Shown in pieces: positions 24,701 through 39,700 of a stretch of DNA of 64,000 bases. Location of the stretch: positions 32,755,722-32,819,721 of the forward strand of contig CM050654.1 of assembly GCA_027574665.1 (NCBI GenBank), written 5' to 3'. The position numbers were made by a program, and so were the translations under genes. The DNA comes from Rhynochetos jubatus. Its lineage: Eukaryota; Chordata; Aves; Eurypygiformes; Rhynochetidae. Within the stretch, counting starts at the first letter, position 1. The number at the start of each line of letters is the position of its first letter. Under the pieces are notes generated by a model that saw nothing but the letters and a program-made list of their open reading frames with translations, searched no databases and was not told the origin of the DNA.

Positions 24701-27700
24701 GGTGCAGTCACAAGCCCCGTCCCTCCGCATCCCTTCACGCACACGCTTGGCTTCCTGTGTTTGGGCTTGTTTAACACTGACATTAACAATCACACTTCCA
24801 GTGCTCTTCCAAGGCCTGGCCACTTCTGCAGCTGTGCCTTTGCAACTGCCCAGCTCCAGCTCCCAATACTTTTTCCCAGGCAAGTCCAACACTACCATGA
24901 CTACTCCCAGGCGTTGCCCTACTCCTGCCAGCCTGGTACAGGGCAGGTGGAGGCAGAGATGTACCAGAAAAACATGGAAAGGTTGGGAATGGAAACAGTG
25001 AGAGGGAAGCGGTGCCAGAGACAGACAGGGGGGACAGTACAGTGTTTTTTCCATGCTACCAGTCCACTGCTTAACTTGCTGTGGGCTGATGTTCAGCCTG
25101 TGAGATGCAGGAACAGATTTCCACCAGAAATTCCCAGTTCTCTAAGAGACGGGGAACTGGTGAGTCATGAAAGCAAAGCAGGTTAAGACGCAGAGCTGAG
25201 CTGTCAGGTACAGAGAATAAACATGACCTTTGCTGAACTCGTTTGGGGATACAAAAATGTTTTAACATTTTCCAGGACATCTCCTCCTTCACCTCTGAAT
25301 ATACAAGTGCTGGCTGGAAGACTGGAAATAAACAGAAGGAAAAGAGAAGAGCTGCAGGGGAGCAGAGATGTTGAAGAACGGCATGGACTGAATAGATTGA
25401 TGCCCCTATCACCTGACAGCTATTGATGGACATGTCTACCCAGGGGACCACACTCACCAAACCCGTGTGGCCCTGTTCTGCAGCCCGAGTGCAACGCATG
25501 CACCGTGTGAGTCAGCGTAGATCACTGCACACTCACTATGGCCCAGGAGCGTGTCTGCCCCATGCTGGACTTGTGGGCAGCAGCACAGCTCCATAGCTGG
25601 AGATGGAACACGTGTAGCCCAGACAGAGAAGAGCAAACACAAGACTTCTGATACCTGTCCCTGCAGTTTCACCCTCCATATGTCACAAATGACATCACGC
25701 CTTGGGCATGTCACAGTCCTCGGGGCCATGTCCTACCTGCTGACAGTTCCCACAGCCTCAGTATTTCTGCTTTGGGAGCCTTAAACTAGGTGAGGGCAAA
25801 AATGGAGAGGAATTTTTGTGTTGAATACATGCAGGTCAATGATCATGCAGTGATAAAAATGCAGCTATTATGCAAAAGATCAGAGCACGAAGACTGCAGA
25901 GCATCTGCTCGAGCTGCCAGGGCACTGAGAGATGGGGGATGCGGGAGCTCCCCAACTCCTGCTCTACCCCACACCCCAACCCATGCGGCTGTTGGCAGCC
26001 CTAAGCACAAAGTCCTGGGAAGAAGAGGAGGTCAGAATGGGAACGGACTGAATTCCCTCTGTAATTTCACCCTTAGAGCCCACATTTACTACCAAGAGCT
26101 GAAAGTGATCACACACCCCAAGCCACAGGCAGGAGCTCTGGTGCCAGCTGAAAATTAAGCGCTGGGTGCCACAGCCAGCATCTCCCCACGCCTCGCTGGC
26201 CACGGCAAACGGCCTCTTCAAAAATGCCAAACCAAAGTTGAGCAGCAAGAGGGGCAGGGAGAGGAGCCCATTGGTGTTTTTCCACTCGTGGTGCGAGATA
26301 AGCTCCTATTCTGTCGTTAGCACTAGGGAGGTGGTTTCATAAATTAGGACAAACAGCATACTTACGTTTCAGTTTCGTCAGAGCTGCAAGTAGCAAAAAA
26401 CAGACAGCTTTTAGCGAAAAAAAAAAAAAGTTGGCAAGACTACAGGTGGGGGGAGAAGGATCAGAGCAATTTTAGAGAAAAAAGGAAAGGAGTTCCCCTG
26501 CCCAAGACTTTCTCTGCATCCATAATAAGCTCAGCAAACCCAAAATGAGAGATTATGTAAAGTCTGTAATTGAAGGAGCAAAAGCCACAGTTAAAACAAT
26601 CCAAAAAGGCCAAGCCCTGAGAAAGGCAACTTGAATCCCTTATCTTTTGATGGAAAAGAATGTGCTCCCTGAGATTAATGACGTGTTTACCCGAAAGGAA
26701 ATCACCGCCCTTCTGAAGCAGCGAGTGTTTGTTCCTCCCGAGCCCCTGTTTTCTGCTCCAGAGCCGATCTCCCAAACCTCCTGTTTAAAGTCAACACACA
26801 ATACGGCTTCCTGCTGCCAGGGGCTCTGAGGGATCCCACCATTAACCCTCTCCCGAAAAGCACCCTCCACCGCACCTGCCAGTCCTGGCCACCACCAGCA
26901 GGGCTGGAAGTGGGGTGTTTTGGTGATGTTTCCAGCTCCAGCATGGAGACAGGCATCACGCTGGGCTGCTGCCAGCAACCCTGCTGCGGGGTGATGAATC
27001 ACCCCCGTGCATAAGTATTTCTCAGTTGGGCAGAAAAATTAGCAAGCCTGGAGACCGACAGCGCTGCTGAGGGGAAGCACTCACTGTCTATTTTCCCGTC
27101 TTGCTCTTCTCCGAAGTCTCAGGACCCAGCAGGAGATCTCTTCTGGAGTTTCTCAGGGTTTCGGCAGCGAGCCCTGCAGCCTGGCCTGCCGCACAATGCT
27201 CCTTGAAAGAGGTTTAACACTGGCCGGGACATCGTTCTGCTCTGTCACAGGAGGCATGGAGGGGCACGGGATTTGTGCACTGAAAACCCTCGAGCCTAGA
27301 GCAAGAAGTGCAGGGGGAATTGAGGAAACCTGCAAAAAACACGCTTGGGGACCATCAGTCCTTTGCCTATGTGACAAAGCAAGTATTCACATCCTATGCC
27401 CAGCTCATCAGGCTTGGAGACCCCGAGAAGGGGACTCAAGCCTCAGAGGTGGCTGACTCCTGGTAAATGCACTCACACCCCACCTCAACCTCCTTGTGGT
27501 CCAGGATGCTCAGAGCATCCCTTGAGACTCATCAGGTCACAAGCGTCTTCCTCTCCCTAAAGCCAACGGCCCTGCAATAAGGGGTCCTGGCCAACAGCTA
27601 AAAATAGCACAAAAGGCAGAATAAACAAAGGGGGCTGCTTAAATTGGTCTCTGACATTTGTATTTAGCTAATGGGGCAATTTTCATCTGCAGGATGCTGT

Positions 27701-30700
27701 CACATCTCTCAAATCATGAAGCAGACTCCACTCCCCCCAGGCTCTCCCCAGCCACGTCGTGCCTCCTGCAGGACTGGGCAGGAGGAAGCACTAATTTCTG
27801 CTCAACTCCCATTCACCTTCTTTATCTCCCCCTCAGCTTCTCGAGAGGATGACAAAGTGAAAAACCACCGCGTATGGAAAAGGACACACAGAGCCCAAAC
27901 GGGCCCAGGTGGGCACCTCCTCATCGTGATAGCCCAGTGCCTCAGCACTGCTTAAATAAAGGAAAACTCAGGAACGAGCTCGTGGCAGTAGGTAGTGGAG
28001 CCCTTTGGAACTTACTCTGTCTGTACAGGTTGGTGGGGTTTAATTATTTTTTGCAAAAATGCCCCAAAAATGGGTATTTTCTGCAGCTGGAAAATTCGAA
28101 ATTTTGGTTAGGAGAAAAAAGGAAGATATTTTATAACATGGGTATTTCAACTTTATAGAGTCCACTTATGTTTTATATTCTTTAATGCTAAGCACCAGGC
28201 TTGCTGTAATATATAAAATCCTTCTATTACTGTTTTATTTTTTGATGTGGTATCCGCTACCTGGCTTGTTCAGCAGTATTCAAACTAGCCAGCGGAAATG
28301 GTTTTATTCATTACAAAGAGAAGAAGTGAAACGTCCCTTGTTTCACCCTTTTTCTAGGAAAATAGTTTGCATCAATGGGATATTATTATTAATTACAGAG
28401 TGGTATTTCTTGGAAGTCATGCCCAGACTCCCTGGTTGTGGGAGGCTCTGCAGAACCTCTCCAATGAAAAACCCCAGCCTTGAGAAATCAGAAATTAGGC
28501 TGAGTCAAGGCACAACAATTGAAGGAAAATAAACGGCATGTGAGTGGCAGCGCCGATGACACACATCCTTTGGGCTCGTCGAGGTGAACTCCTTTCTAAC
28601 TCGGAGCTACTCTGTGTATTGCCTGGGACAAATCCCTGTCGATCAAATCCACATCTTCCAAAAGAAAGCAGTTAACCAAAACGTAGCATAACCCACCGGA
28701 CCCTGCCACGGTCTACGGAGTCTTCTGCCATACTCGTGACTAGATCATGCCGTACTTCCAAGTTATGGATATATTATCCAGATGACAACGGTATTCCAAA
28801 GAAAACTACTCTGTTGATTTTTTCATTCTGTGTCCAAAATGACAGTTTGATTTTAGTTCTGGGAGGTTTTCATTATCCTCTGTACAACACATACAGCTAC
28901 AGCTTCACATCTAGTCTCAGACTGCAAATCAAACTGGAAATCAAACACTCTTTGATTTGGGAAAGGTTAAGCAAGATGTTGTCACCTAAAAGGAATTTTT
29001 TTTTTGTTTGCTTGAAACTATTAACTCAGTTTAAGTCAGAGAATACATTTTCCCTAATAAAATCACATTTTTCAATGATTGCATTTCCCCCTTGCGTAGG
29101 ACAGAAAACCAGCAAGAACCACTGGTCCAGCATCCAGGCCAGTGAAGGTACAACCAGGCTAAAATCTCTTACCTACAGCTAAAAAAGGCCAAAAATTGCT
29201 AACACAAGCCAGCAGAGAAGATGAGGAGCAGTAGATAAGGACTCATGCCCCACACAGAGTTTGCTCTTTAGCCTAAGGGAGGAATGCAAGCTAGAAGGGA
29301 AGCGGCTGGAGAAAGAATCTAATATCTAGAAATCATCTTCACAAATTCAATCCCTAAATAAGGAAAGCTGATTCAGGGCACAGCTAAAGTGTGACTGGAA
29401 TTAAACACCAAGGGAATGAAAAAAGAAGAGGTGAAACATCACCATCATTTGAAAACAATTACGTAGTGGCACCAAAAAAAAAGGAAAATAAAAAAAATCA
29501 ATGCAATTAAATAAAACTGTCCAGTTTAAACAAAGCAACAGGGAGAGATGAGGAGATGGTGGGATGATATGTATCTTCCTCGAGCCAGTCGGTTTTCTTA
29601 GGTCTCTAGCATTAAACGAGTTGCTGCTAACCAGAGAGCCTGCATGGGAGGTTTTATGGGGGGACCGGGGGGGTAAGCCCGCATGAAGGCAGCGTCTAGC
29701 AGGGGACAAAGTGAGGTATTTCAGGATTGATTTACAAGATGAGCTTAGCATCGCCTCGCAGGGAAACAGCAAAGAAATTAAAGGTTAAACTGATGACGTG
29801 CAAAACCTCCTGCAGAAACGAGGAGCGGTATTATCCATTAAGCAAGTTTAAACCTGTAAGAGCCTCGGCAAACCCACTCCTGCCCCAGGGATGGACCTGG
29901 GCCAGCCCTGCCCAGACGGCACTGTGCAGCAGCATGTTTTAGGGTGTCAAATGAGGGCAGGACCCTCCTCCTCCTCAGCAGCACGTGACAGAGGGCTGCT
30001 CACCCCAAGCCCCACACGGCCGCTGAAGAGGCTTCCAGGCAAGGTGCTTTAACTCAGAAAGAACGGGCATCATCTGGTCCCCCAGCCTTCGAGACACCCA
30101 AAGGGGTGGGTTTTGGCTGTAGGCAGGGGGGGCCGTGACATCCCCATGGATGTGGCGGAGGATCCAGCACTGGAAGTTGTTTAGAGGTGGTTAGATGCAC
30201 GCAGCATCCTTGGCCACGCAGGAGGGCAGGGTCCCCGAGCCCTCCTCCCCACGCACCTCCTGGGACATGCTGCAGGGTGGTGGGCTCAGAAATCCCACCT
30301 GGCCTCGGCGGAGCTGGGACACAGGGATGCAAAGCCCCGACCCTCGGCAAGCGGTGGCTGTACCGACACCCCGAGCAGGTAAGACCCATGCTTCTCAACA
30401 AAGCCCTACTGCTGGGACCCCTTCAGCAAGGAAACACTGTAAAACCTACCCACAAACAGGGCGCAGAGTGGAACCACACAGCAAAGTTACATCGCAACCG
30501 AATCTTTAAAAATTTTCTTTTCTTTTTTTAAATAAATTGCTTATATACCGACTTCAGAGGGCCTGGACAGAGTGGTGTAGCTTTCCTCTCACTATCTAAA
30601 TAAGGCCCCTAACAATGTTATCACTTTTCAAAACACATCTGTCCCGCAGCTCCTAGCCCAGACAATTGGCAGGTAACCAGTTAATAAATGTCTTCGCCAG

Positions 30701-33700
30701 ACTGTTGAATAGGCTGGCCCCCGCTCAAGAGTGATGTCAGGGCCATTCAATGCGCTATAATTGGAAAAACCTGGGGAAAGCAATCCTGTGTTTTTTAATA
30801 AATAAAGAGCGTATTAGCAGCCTCCTGCTTTTATTCACCACGGTGTCTACCTAGTTCGGTAGCAAAGTGGGATTTTTTTTTTTCTGCTGCTGCTCACTCA
30901 GTGATTTCTACTTGGAATTTGATGCCAGTTTCCAGATGTGTCTCAGGCCAGGAAGTCAGCAATCAGCCTAGATAAAGCCTCTGGGATTAGCTGCAGATCA
31001 TCTTCTGACACACACATCCTTCCTGCACCCTCTCTTATGATATTGGGGCACACCCCTTGTGCCCAAAACCAAAATAAAACAACCCAGAGCCAAGCAAAAG
31101 CCTCTGATTAGGATGCTTTGATCACTTCCTTATTAACTATGTGGGAATATATTTAATTAATTCAATCCATCAAAGCCCCCGAGGCACAGTTTGAGGGATC
31201 TTTACAACACCAGAGTGTTTATATGCATAAATCACTTTAACAATTGCAGGTCCCCTGTCTTCTGGAGCAGCGCCAAGCAAAGCTCATCTCTCACAGTTCC
31301 TCACCAGCGGTAACCACGGGAGAGCATCAGCTCCGCAGCTTGGATGCAGAATGCAAAAGGGGGATGAACCCCACACAGGACCCACCCTCAGAGGAAGAAG
31401 TGAGGATCAAAAATGAGTTTTCTGGGCTCTGTGTGAGCAACTTTGGGAAGCTAAAACCCAAGCTGGTGACATGAAGGATGTGGCTGGTGTGGAAAATAAC
31501 CCCAGGCAGAAACACCCTGATGGCAACATGCATTTCCAATCTCCCTGTGTCCCTGAGAAATGAGCTACCCAGATCCCCAGCCAGGAGGAGAGGGGCTCAG
31601 CCCCACGCAGCCGGGCTCCACGCTTGCCCCAGCCACGTGGGTCCATCTGCTGCAGGACGTGGGGTTCCCAGACCAAGTGGGACACAATTATTGAATTCTC
31701 AACAAAATCATTTATTCCCCCCCGCTCCCAGGCATTTCAGAGGCTGTTGTCGGGCCCCTTTTGTTTGCCTTGCGATTCCTTTCATCTCCCCAACAAAGCG
31801 CAACCAAACGAACACCAGCCCTCCCCAAAATAACCGCCCCTCCCATTCACTCCCGCAGCCGCTCTGCTCTACCAGGGCACCTGAGAGCCGCTGCCAAAAC
31901 AGGAAAGCAGGCGCCTCATTGAAAGGGAGTATTTGGGAGTCACCCTACACAAAAATTAGCAGAGATATGCTAGGAAAATAAAAGAGTGGGCATTAACGGC
32001 AGGCTTATCTGCTTTTTCCGTGACTCTCATGTTCGGGACATGAAGAGGCCAAAAAGTTTCACATACTGTTCTGAGGAGCTGGTCACGGAGAGGAGCATCC
32101 TCTGCCTTGCGTTCACTGCTCCCCCCCAGAAGACATCAGGCTGGTTTTGGGGTACGGACCTCCAGAATGGAAGTGCAAACGTACGCAAGCCAAGAAAACC
32201 CTGCATTTGCTTGTGTTGTGTAACGAGCGCTGGGTCTTGGCCGTGGGTTGAGGCATCGAGCGCCGCCTGATTTCAATTCAACTGTGGTAGGTTTGCTCAA
32301 AGCAGTGAGCTGTGCCTAGGGAGAAAGAGCATACGGATGTTTTCCATCCCAAGGAAGGAGTACAGGGGTCTTCGTTTCTGGAGGTGGGACTGAATTTTAA
32401 GGTGAGTGGCCAAAGGCAGCCCAATGTGGCTGGTTTTTAGAGACCACAGGGAGCCTCTCTCCTTGCTACCCACCCCCTGGCCAAGAAACCAGCCTGGGAC
32501 CATGACCCGTCCCCAGGGAAGCGCCAGCCTTCAAGGAGAGGCTTTAGGATGAAGTCCAAAAACCAGCCAGTCCCACGCCACACTGCAGACAGCCTGCAGA
32601 AAGGACCAAAAGCCCTCAGGGCCAGGCAGAGAGATGGGGCAGCCTGGCAGTGAGCAGGCAGGCCTGCCTGCAGTCTCCAGCAGGGATAGCAGCATCTGGA
32701 CAAGCGACCTAGAGCACTCCTGTCTGCTGGCACTGCGCAGCTCCTCCAGCCCCAGCTCCAGGCTGCCGAAGCCCGGCCGGCTCTCCGAGCAGGAGCAAGC
32801 CACAGCAATAGAGAGGAAAGAAAAAAAAAAAGAAGGAGAAAAAGCAGCGGGAAGGCCTGCAGAGAAGCCCCCTTTTGTGTAAACACGCTCCGTCCTCAAG
32901 CTAAAAATAAAGGCAAACCACAGGAAGGGAGTGAGTGCTTGGACAATATCCGATTTGGTGTGTGCCTGGGTGTGAGCTGAGGGAATGGGGAGAAGAGCAG
33001 GGAACTCCACCCAGCCCAACCACACAAAGGCAGGCGTTTAAGACCTTCAAGATGGACAGGCATTCCTGGAGATTATTTAAATCCAAATAACTGCTGCTTG
33101 GCAGATGCGCAGTCCTTTGGTATGTGCACAGCAGTTGGAAATGTGAAATGAGGGAAAAGGCTGCCATGGTAGGAGCAGAAGAGGCAGGATGACTGCACGA
33201 GGCCCATTTTACAGGTTTGGAGACCTGATGCTGCAAGGTGACACCCCATAAACATGTCATAAAAGAAGGAAGCAACCCAGGAAAGACGTCAGCTGAAATT
33301 TTTCCAGCTCACTGGTCCATCCCCCAAAATCAGCTCTCCCATGGCTCTCCCTGAGCACTGCCCTTCACATCTCAGTCACCGCTGCAGCCGAAGAACCAGC
33401 CCCAACACAACTGCATGCACATGGAGGCTGCAGAGAGCTGATCAGTTGACCACCCACACCAAAGGGGTCTCAAAGGCTTCCCCAGGTGCAGGGGTCAGGT
33501 GCACGGCACCCCACCACTGCCACCAGCCAGGTCTCCGGGACGGAGCTTCGCCAACACCTGCACAACCCCTCCACAGCCCCCTGTGCTGCCTTGCGGGAGG
33601 GATGCTTTGCAGGTGGGTGCAATCACAACCAGGGGTCAAGCATCCATCCAGGCCTTGCGGAAAGCGAAGAGGCTTCTTGAAGCCCAGAGCTCACCACTGA

Positions 33701-36700
33701 TGCTGACACACCACTCAGAGGCCTTCTGGGGAAATGCAGGACTTGGGAGGAACCAACTGTTCAGCCTGGACCTGCAACAGTTCTGTCACAGGGAAGCAGT
33801 CTGTAAAAGCAGAGAAACCCACCGCCCTCCCCAAGCAGCCCTGTGGTCTCAGGTCCCATCGTACGGGCAGTGCTGCCCTGGGGTACTGGCATCTGGGGCT
33901 TGGATCGGGTCAACATCAGCCCGACCCACACCCTGCAAACCCTCCACGCTCCAGCCAGCCACAGCTAAACTGAGCATCGGTGATGCACCACTGCCTCATT
34001 CCTTTCCTTGCTCTGTTTTCTGTCAGAAGCAAATGACATGGTGCTCTGCAGTGGAGGAAATCAAACATGACTACGTTGACCTCAACTTGGGCACGCTTCC
34101 TGCTGATGTTTGTGTGCCTCCAGTTCTCTCCTCCTGCTCCCATGAGCACTTTCCTACCACCAGCTCTCACCCCAAGCATTCATTTTCTCTCTACTGTTAG
34201 AAAGGTCCCTATGTCCGCATTAAAGGTCTCCTCTGAGCACAACCAAAATACAACCTCCCCCCCCCTCCCCGTTTCCTTTGGAAAACAACTTCCTATGAAC
34301 CGCAGCTGTTTGGAGCAGGTCAGTTGCTCTCCCTGCAAAACACGCCACGTTAAGCACAACCGTCCTCACTTCGCTCTCATTGTCAAGTGTCTGCTGAGAC
34401 CTTTGTCAGCTTTCATTGCGGCATTTCTTGCACGCTAAATACCGAACACAAGGCTCTCGCCGAGACAGGAGCAGCTGCTGCTGCAGCAGCTTCTGCCTCC
34501 ACCCCACCGTCCTTGTACACCCTCCAGCAGCACGAAACAACACATGGTGTGAAAATCATGTCATCGGTGCTGCAGACACCTACAGGACTTACCTTCTGCC
34601 GCCCGACTGGGCGGCTGAATCCTAACTAAACCAAGAATGAAGATTTTGCCTTTAAAGCAACTTTAGCAGGCTGCCTGCATCCCCCTAAGATGCTGCTGGA
34701 CACAGGGGAAGCCAAGAAAAAGGTGACACCTTCTGTTTACTCAGCTAATTACACTTCATTATTGCTGGAGTGGCTGCTGCGGCATTCACGGACCCCTTCC
34801 ACCACAATTCCCTGCACCTTGAGATGGGTTTCCCTGCAAACACCTCTTGGGGATGAGGACAGAGGGAGGGAAAGAGCTCGGGGTGCAAGCAGGGCTGCAG
34901 GTGGGAGCCCTGAACCTCCAACTTGCCCGAGCTGGAGCTGCCACCGCAGGCTGAAGTCAGGCTGAGGAAGATTGGCGGGGGAGACTTGCACCCACAGTTC
35001 CTTGAAAACCCAGTAGCCACCTGCCCCAGCCCCCCAACACAGCCCTGGCAGCCACTCAGCGGCGTGCAGCCCAGGGCGAGCCCTGGTGGCACAACTTGCC
35101 ATATCCAGGGCCTAAGGGACCTCAGGGGCCTTTGGGCAGAAGAACTCCTTAAACCAAAGTCGCAATCCTTTGTTTTCATGGGCACAATGCTTAATGCAGA
35201 GTTAGACAGCAGGAGGTTTTCTCATTAGAACACCTGCGAGTGCAATACAAGTGTAACAAGTGCACGGACTGAGAGCTCGATTCCTGCAGTTAAACACCCA
35301 AATTAGTGAAGATCTTGGGTCATGCTCCGGAAACACTTATTCCAAAATTATTGCAAAATTACAGGTTGCCTCTGAAAGATCGGTACCAAAGGAGGCACAT
35401 GTGCAAGTGCTGAACTCTATCAGATGTTCACAAAGACACTGAGAAAACCCTGGGCGATTAACACCTCCTGACCCCAACGTGATGAACATCCAGTTTTACC
35501 TGGATCAAGGTGCGTAAAGGACCCGATGACAAAGTCCAGCGTGGAGACAGCCAGAAGGAAGAGCAGCAGAAGCTGAAGCCTGATGATCCACTTCACCCCT
35601 GCCAGGTTGATCCCCAGCAGGCCCAGCAGGACAGCCAGGGAGATCCCACGCACTGCCCAGATGTTGCTGAGGCTCAGCACGTCTGCGATGGACTCTGCAA
35701 AGCCGGTGATGTACATGGCACCTGCAACACACTGATGGAAAGAGCTATGTAAGTGCCCAGCTGGAGAGCAAGCGATCCCCTTCCACAGCCCCTATGCCAG
35801 GCCGGGGGTCTCTGCGCAGACAGACAGACAAACATTCACTGTCACAATACAATTGTGGATGTTACTGTGGCCTACAGGGACTGAACCTTACTGCTGTAAG
35901 ACAGCACGCTGCCCGGGCAGCGTACCTACTGCCCGGGTAAAAGCAGCCAGCAGCCCAACAACTTTCCCCTGGCTTTCAATTTTACCCTCCATTAGTGCTC
36001 CAGGAGAAACCACACTGGCTTCTCCAAGGGAGAAAAAGACCAGTCAACCTCTAAGTTTCTTCCCTTCTTCTGTTTCTCTGAAAAAAAAAAAAAAAAAAAA
36101 AAAGGGGGTCCCAGGTTCAACACCTGCCTGAAGAACAGCAGTTTGCTTCCCCTTCATTGTCTCCCAGGGCTTATTTTTAACTCAGTGTTTGGTTTGGATG
36201 TAAAGGCTGATGTTTCACTGGCTCCCCATCGTGTTGCTGGAACAGAGCCCGCGCTTTTGAGGAGAGTACATTGTGCAATCCATGCCCCCTGAGCTCCTGG
36301 GAAAGCTGCTCGTTTGTCCTGCTGCAGGGCAGGACACGCTCTGCCCTGGGTGGCTGCAGGAGGGGACATCTGCAGCACAGGAAAGCCTGTGCACGTTCAG
36401 GCCTCAAACCCCACTGCGGGTCAGCAATCCTACATACCAGGGCATTGCCCTCCAGAGGTTCCCACTAGCTGACGTTTCAGCAACAGCCCTTTCCAGTATA
36501 CGGCATCCCTGGCAAACCAGATCAGGGCTCACAGCCAGCATGGATGGTGTGACCTCGGGTCCTGCGACCCCACTACCCCTGCCCATGGACAAGGGATGTG
36601 CGGCACAGCTCCCCTCATGACTGGAAACAAGAAAACCCCCACCCAAGCCTGCAAGAATCAGAACTGACCCCTCCTTCGCTGCAGATGCCTCTAGGACCGA

Positions 36701-39700
36701 CCCAGCACCAGGGTGTTCAGGGCATCCCGACCCGTACCAGGAACCGCAGGTTCCTGCATGATTTTAAGCAAACAGTGTGTGTGGAATTCACCTGTTTGGA
36801 CCCAGGCACCTACAACTTGGAGAACCTGGAGAAGGATTGACTTCCAGCACAGGCAGACACCTAGGACAGATCAGGTGGATTACACCCTGAAAGGCTCTCT
36901 AGTAGCCCCACTGTGAGTGTCTCCCCCACAGAAGTCTCAGGCTCTTCAAGGCAGTCCTCAAACAAGCGGGTATATTCTTGTTTACTTGTGTTTAGCATGG
37001 CCTACACCACCGAGTGGGCCACACACATCACACACGGGTGCTCTCTCCAGAATACGGGTCCCCCCCGAGCTAGCAGAGGATGATACCCCACGCCGACACA
37101 GCTCCGCTGTGGCACCCACAAAAACTGCACTGGAGACGTGAAGCCAAAAAAAAACCCCAAACAGAATCTAACTCTGATAAAGGCATTAAAACCAGGTGCA
37201 GTTCTTGGCTCTCACATGAATAAAAGCCCTGGAGACAGAAAGCCATATTGCCTAACCCCAGCTCCCTCTAACTGACCAACAGCAGTTTTTGAAGGAGTTT
37301 CCTTAACTCAGTACATTTTCTTTCCTTTCACGCCAAGGACCACAACGTGCAGGAAGGACACTCTGAGGGGAGCTGAACAGAGAGAGCTTCAAACAGCCTC
37401 AGCACCACAAGCCCCCTTGAAGCCTTCCTCCGATGAACCATGAGCATCACCAGCAGAACGGCGGAGATGGGTGCCCACGAACACCCCGATGCTCCACACA
37501 CAGCAATGGCCAGAGCCCCAGCAGCACTGGAACACAGGTGGGTTTCTCATGAACTGCCCATCTTGAAGTGAGAACTGAGTTCTAGGCTGAAATTTGCAGA
37601 AAAAAGTCCTTGACGATTTCTGCACATTTTACTGGGTGAGGAACATAATTGCTTTTCAATACCCAGACAAGCACTTTGCTTTGGGGATTTTAGGGCTGGA
37701 CCCTGGAAAACCTCCGCTTGCACAGACAGGTTTTACTGCAAACCACTCCAGAAAAAGACTCTGCAGAGAAGACCACCAAACCCTGGGCTCAACATTATGC
37801 CTGCAGTGACCAAACACGTGTTGGTCTCTGTAGGAGCTGGTAGGTGCATGCTGCATCGTTCAGGCCAGTAAGATTAAACTGCTCCTCTGGAGCATCTCAG
37901 CAGGACAGCAAAGCCCAACAGGGTCTCCGTTCACCCAGGCTGATGCAGAAGGAGCCCATTTCTAGAGCAGCCCCAGGGCACTAAGCCACCTCTCATCTCC
38001 CAGGGCATCAGTAGCACATGGTCAGTCATTCCCCACTTGCCCCAGTCAGACCAGGGAATGGAGAATATCCCCAGACTCGGCTTGTGATGGAGGTTACAGC
38101 ACTCCAGGAGCACACCTTGCAGCTGAGGAGCAGGCTGCAGTGGGTGCAAAGCAGAAAACAAGGCCAAAGAGAAGCGAAAGGCATCAGCTCTCGGGAGCAG
38201 GCAAAGTGTTCTTAAGCGAGCTGCCAGTTCCCACCCCGCAGCCCCCCGCACACACGGATGCCGAGGCAGGGGCCGGGCTGCTGCAGCCCGGCTTTTATGA
38301 CCCTCAGGACACGCTGCAACCTGATTGCTTTCCCAGACGGGGTCCGCTCGGAGAGCGAGAGTGGAAAATATGACAGGAAGGATTCTCATGTGTGGCCCAT
38401 TTCCATATCTTGGCTTGTAACTGTGTTCAGTTTGTATTTTATGGACACTTGCTTTTAATCTGGAGTGAAAGGAGAAGAGGGGATTATTTTTGGTTTGGGG
38501 GTTATTAAGGATTTTCAGAGATTGCTGCAAGCCAGTCAGTTAAAAAGAAACCTCAATAAAAATGCTTCTCTGCTCACCACATTTTATACTGTTCATAACA
38601 TCTTTATGGGGGGAGGGGGTTAAGTTACTGCAGGTTTAAGAGATTACTTTTCATTCTTTATGTTTACTACTTGTGTATTTCAGTTTCACCACCACAATGA
38701 CTCCTCAGGGCCTTTCAGAAAACCCAGAACTGTGACTTTTGGACCTGAAGAAGGCAATTAGCTGTGGCCCTTACCACTGCCCAGCTCTCCTCCCACACCA
38801 GTTCCACTTCTGCCGGCTCCCGCAGAGGAGCAGCCAAGGCTTGCCCAGTCCCTAAGGGCATGGGGAGCATGCCAAGGCCAACCTGCCAGCCGCTCGCTGT
38901 GCTTTAGCTGGCCACCCTGGCCTGTCCCGCTTCAGCTTAAGCCAAGTCTCTCGCCAGCAAGGGCATGTCCTGGCAACGGGTGTAATTTGGGATGGGAGGG
39001 CATGTCCCGCACAGTTCGCCTGTTCAGACACCCAGCTCCTCCACTGCTGTGACCCACGCCAGGTGGTGCATTGCCATGCATAGGCTTGCTTTTACTCCCC
39101 ATGGTGCTCTCCCACGCTGTCCATCATACTGCAGCATGACATGGATTTTACTTGGAACATTACTTCCTGCAGCAGGCAAGCACAAGATTATCTGCATTGC
39201 AAAGTTCCTAAATTGTCTTTAAATAATTTTTTTTTTAATTACCTGGCCAAAAATATAAAGGAGGCCAATGGTCCCCCCTACTTGACCTCCAAGGACAGTA
39301 GAAATCATGGAGTAGACTCCTCCACTTCCGATGCTGCACTTCTCACAGACCCCAATTCCAGATAAGACCGTCACCACAGCAACCAGGATGACAAAGGACA
39401 CCAGAAACATGCCCATTACAATGCCAGTGTTTCCCTGGAATGACAAAAAAAAAAAAAAGAAGGAACTAAATGAAGATCAACTGACACCATCAAGATTAAT
39501 CAAGGCAGAAACAGGACCTAGCTGCTCCAAGTCACTAGTGATCAATGAATCTGGAGTCACTACAGGTGAGAAGAAAAAATACATACTCCACACTTATCTA
39601 ACTAACGTAATTGACTGCCAAATTTACAGTTGCTATTAACACCCCCCTGAAGGTCTGTCTTATCATGGGGCTGGACAGACCTTTGCATGATCAGGTTCTG

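Noticed and set aside
26880..26910. CTCF-like accaccagcaggg sequence (a similar one near 56,892)
   Set aside because: Only a partial match to the core motif, below what I would call without a scored matrix.
33499..34200. 233-codon plus-strand open frame in SLC12A8 intron 5
   Set aside because: No recognisable domain, low-complexity P/S/A-rich composition, and other frames in the same GC-rich stretch are similarly open. Treated as a chance frame.
36104..36130. tRNA-like ggttcaa segment after the A(23) run
   Set aside because: No acceptor stem or cloverleaf can be drawn around it.
37931..38530. 199-codon minus-strand open frame in intron 4
   Set aside because: Same strand as SLC12A8, but the flanking exons join exactly without it and no family similarity is visible.
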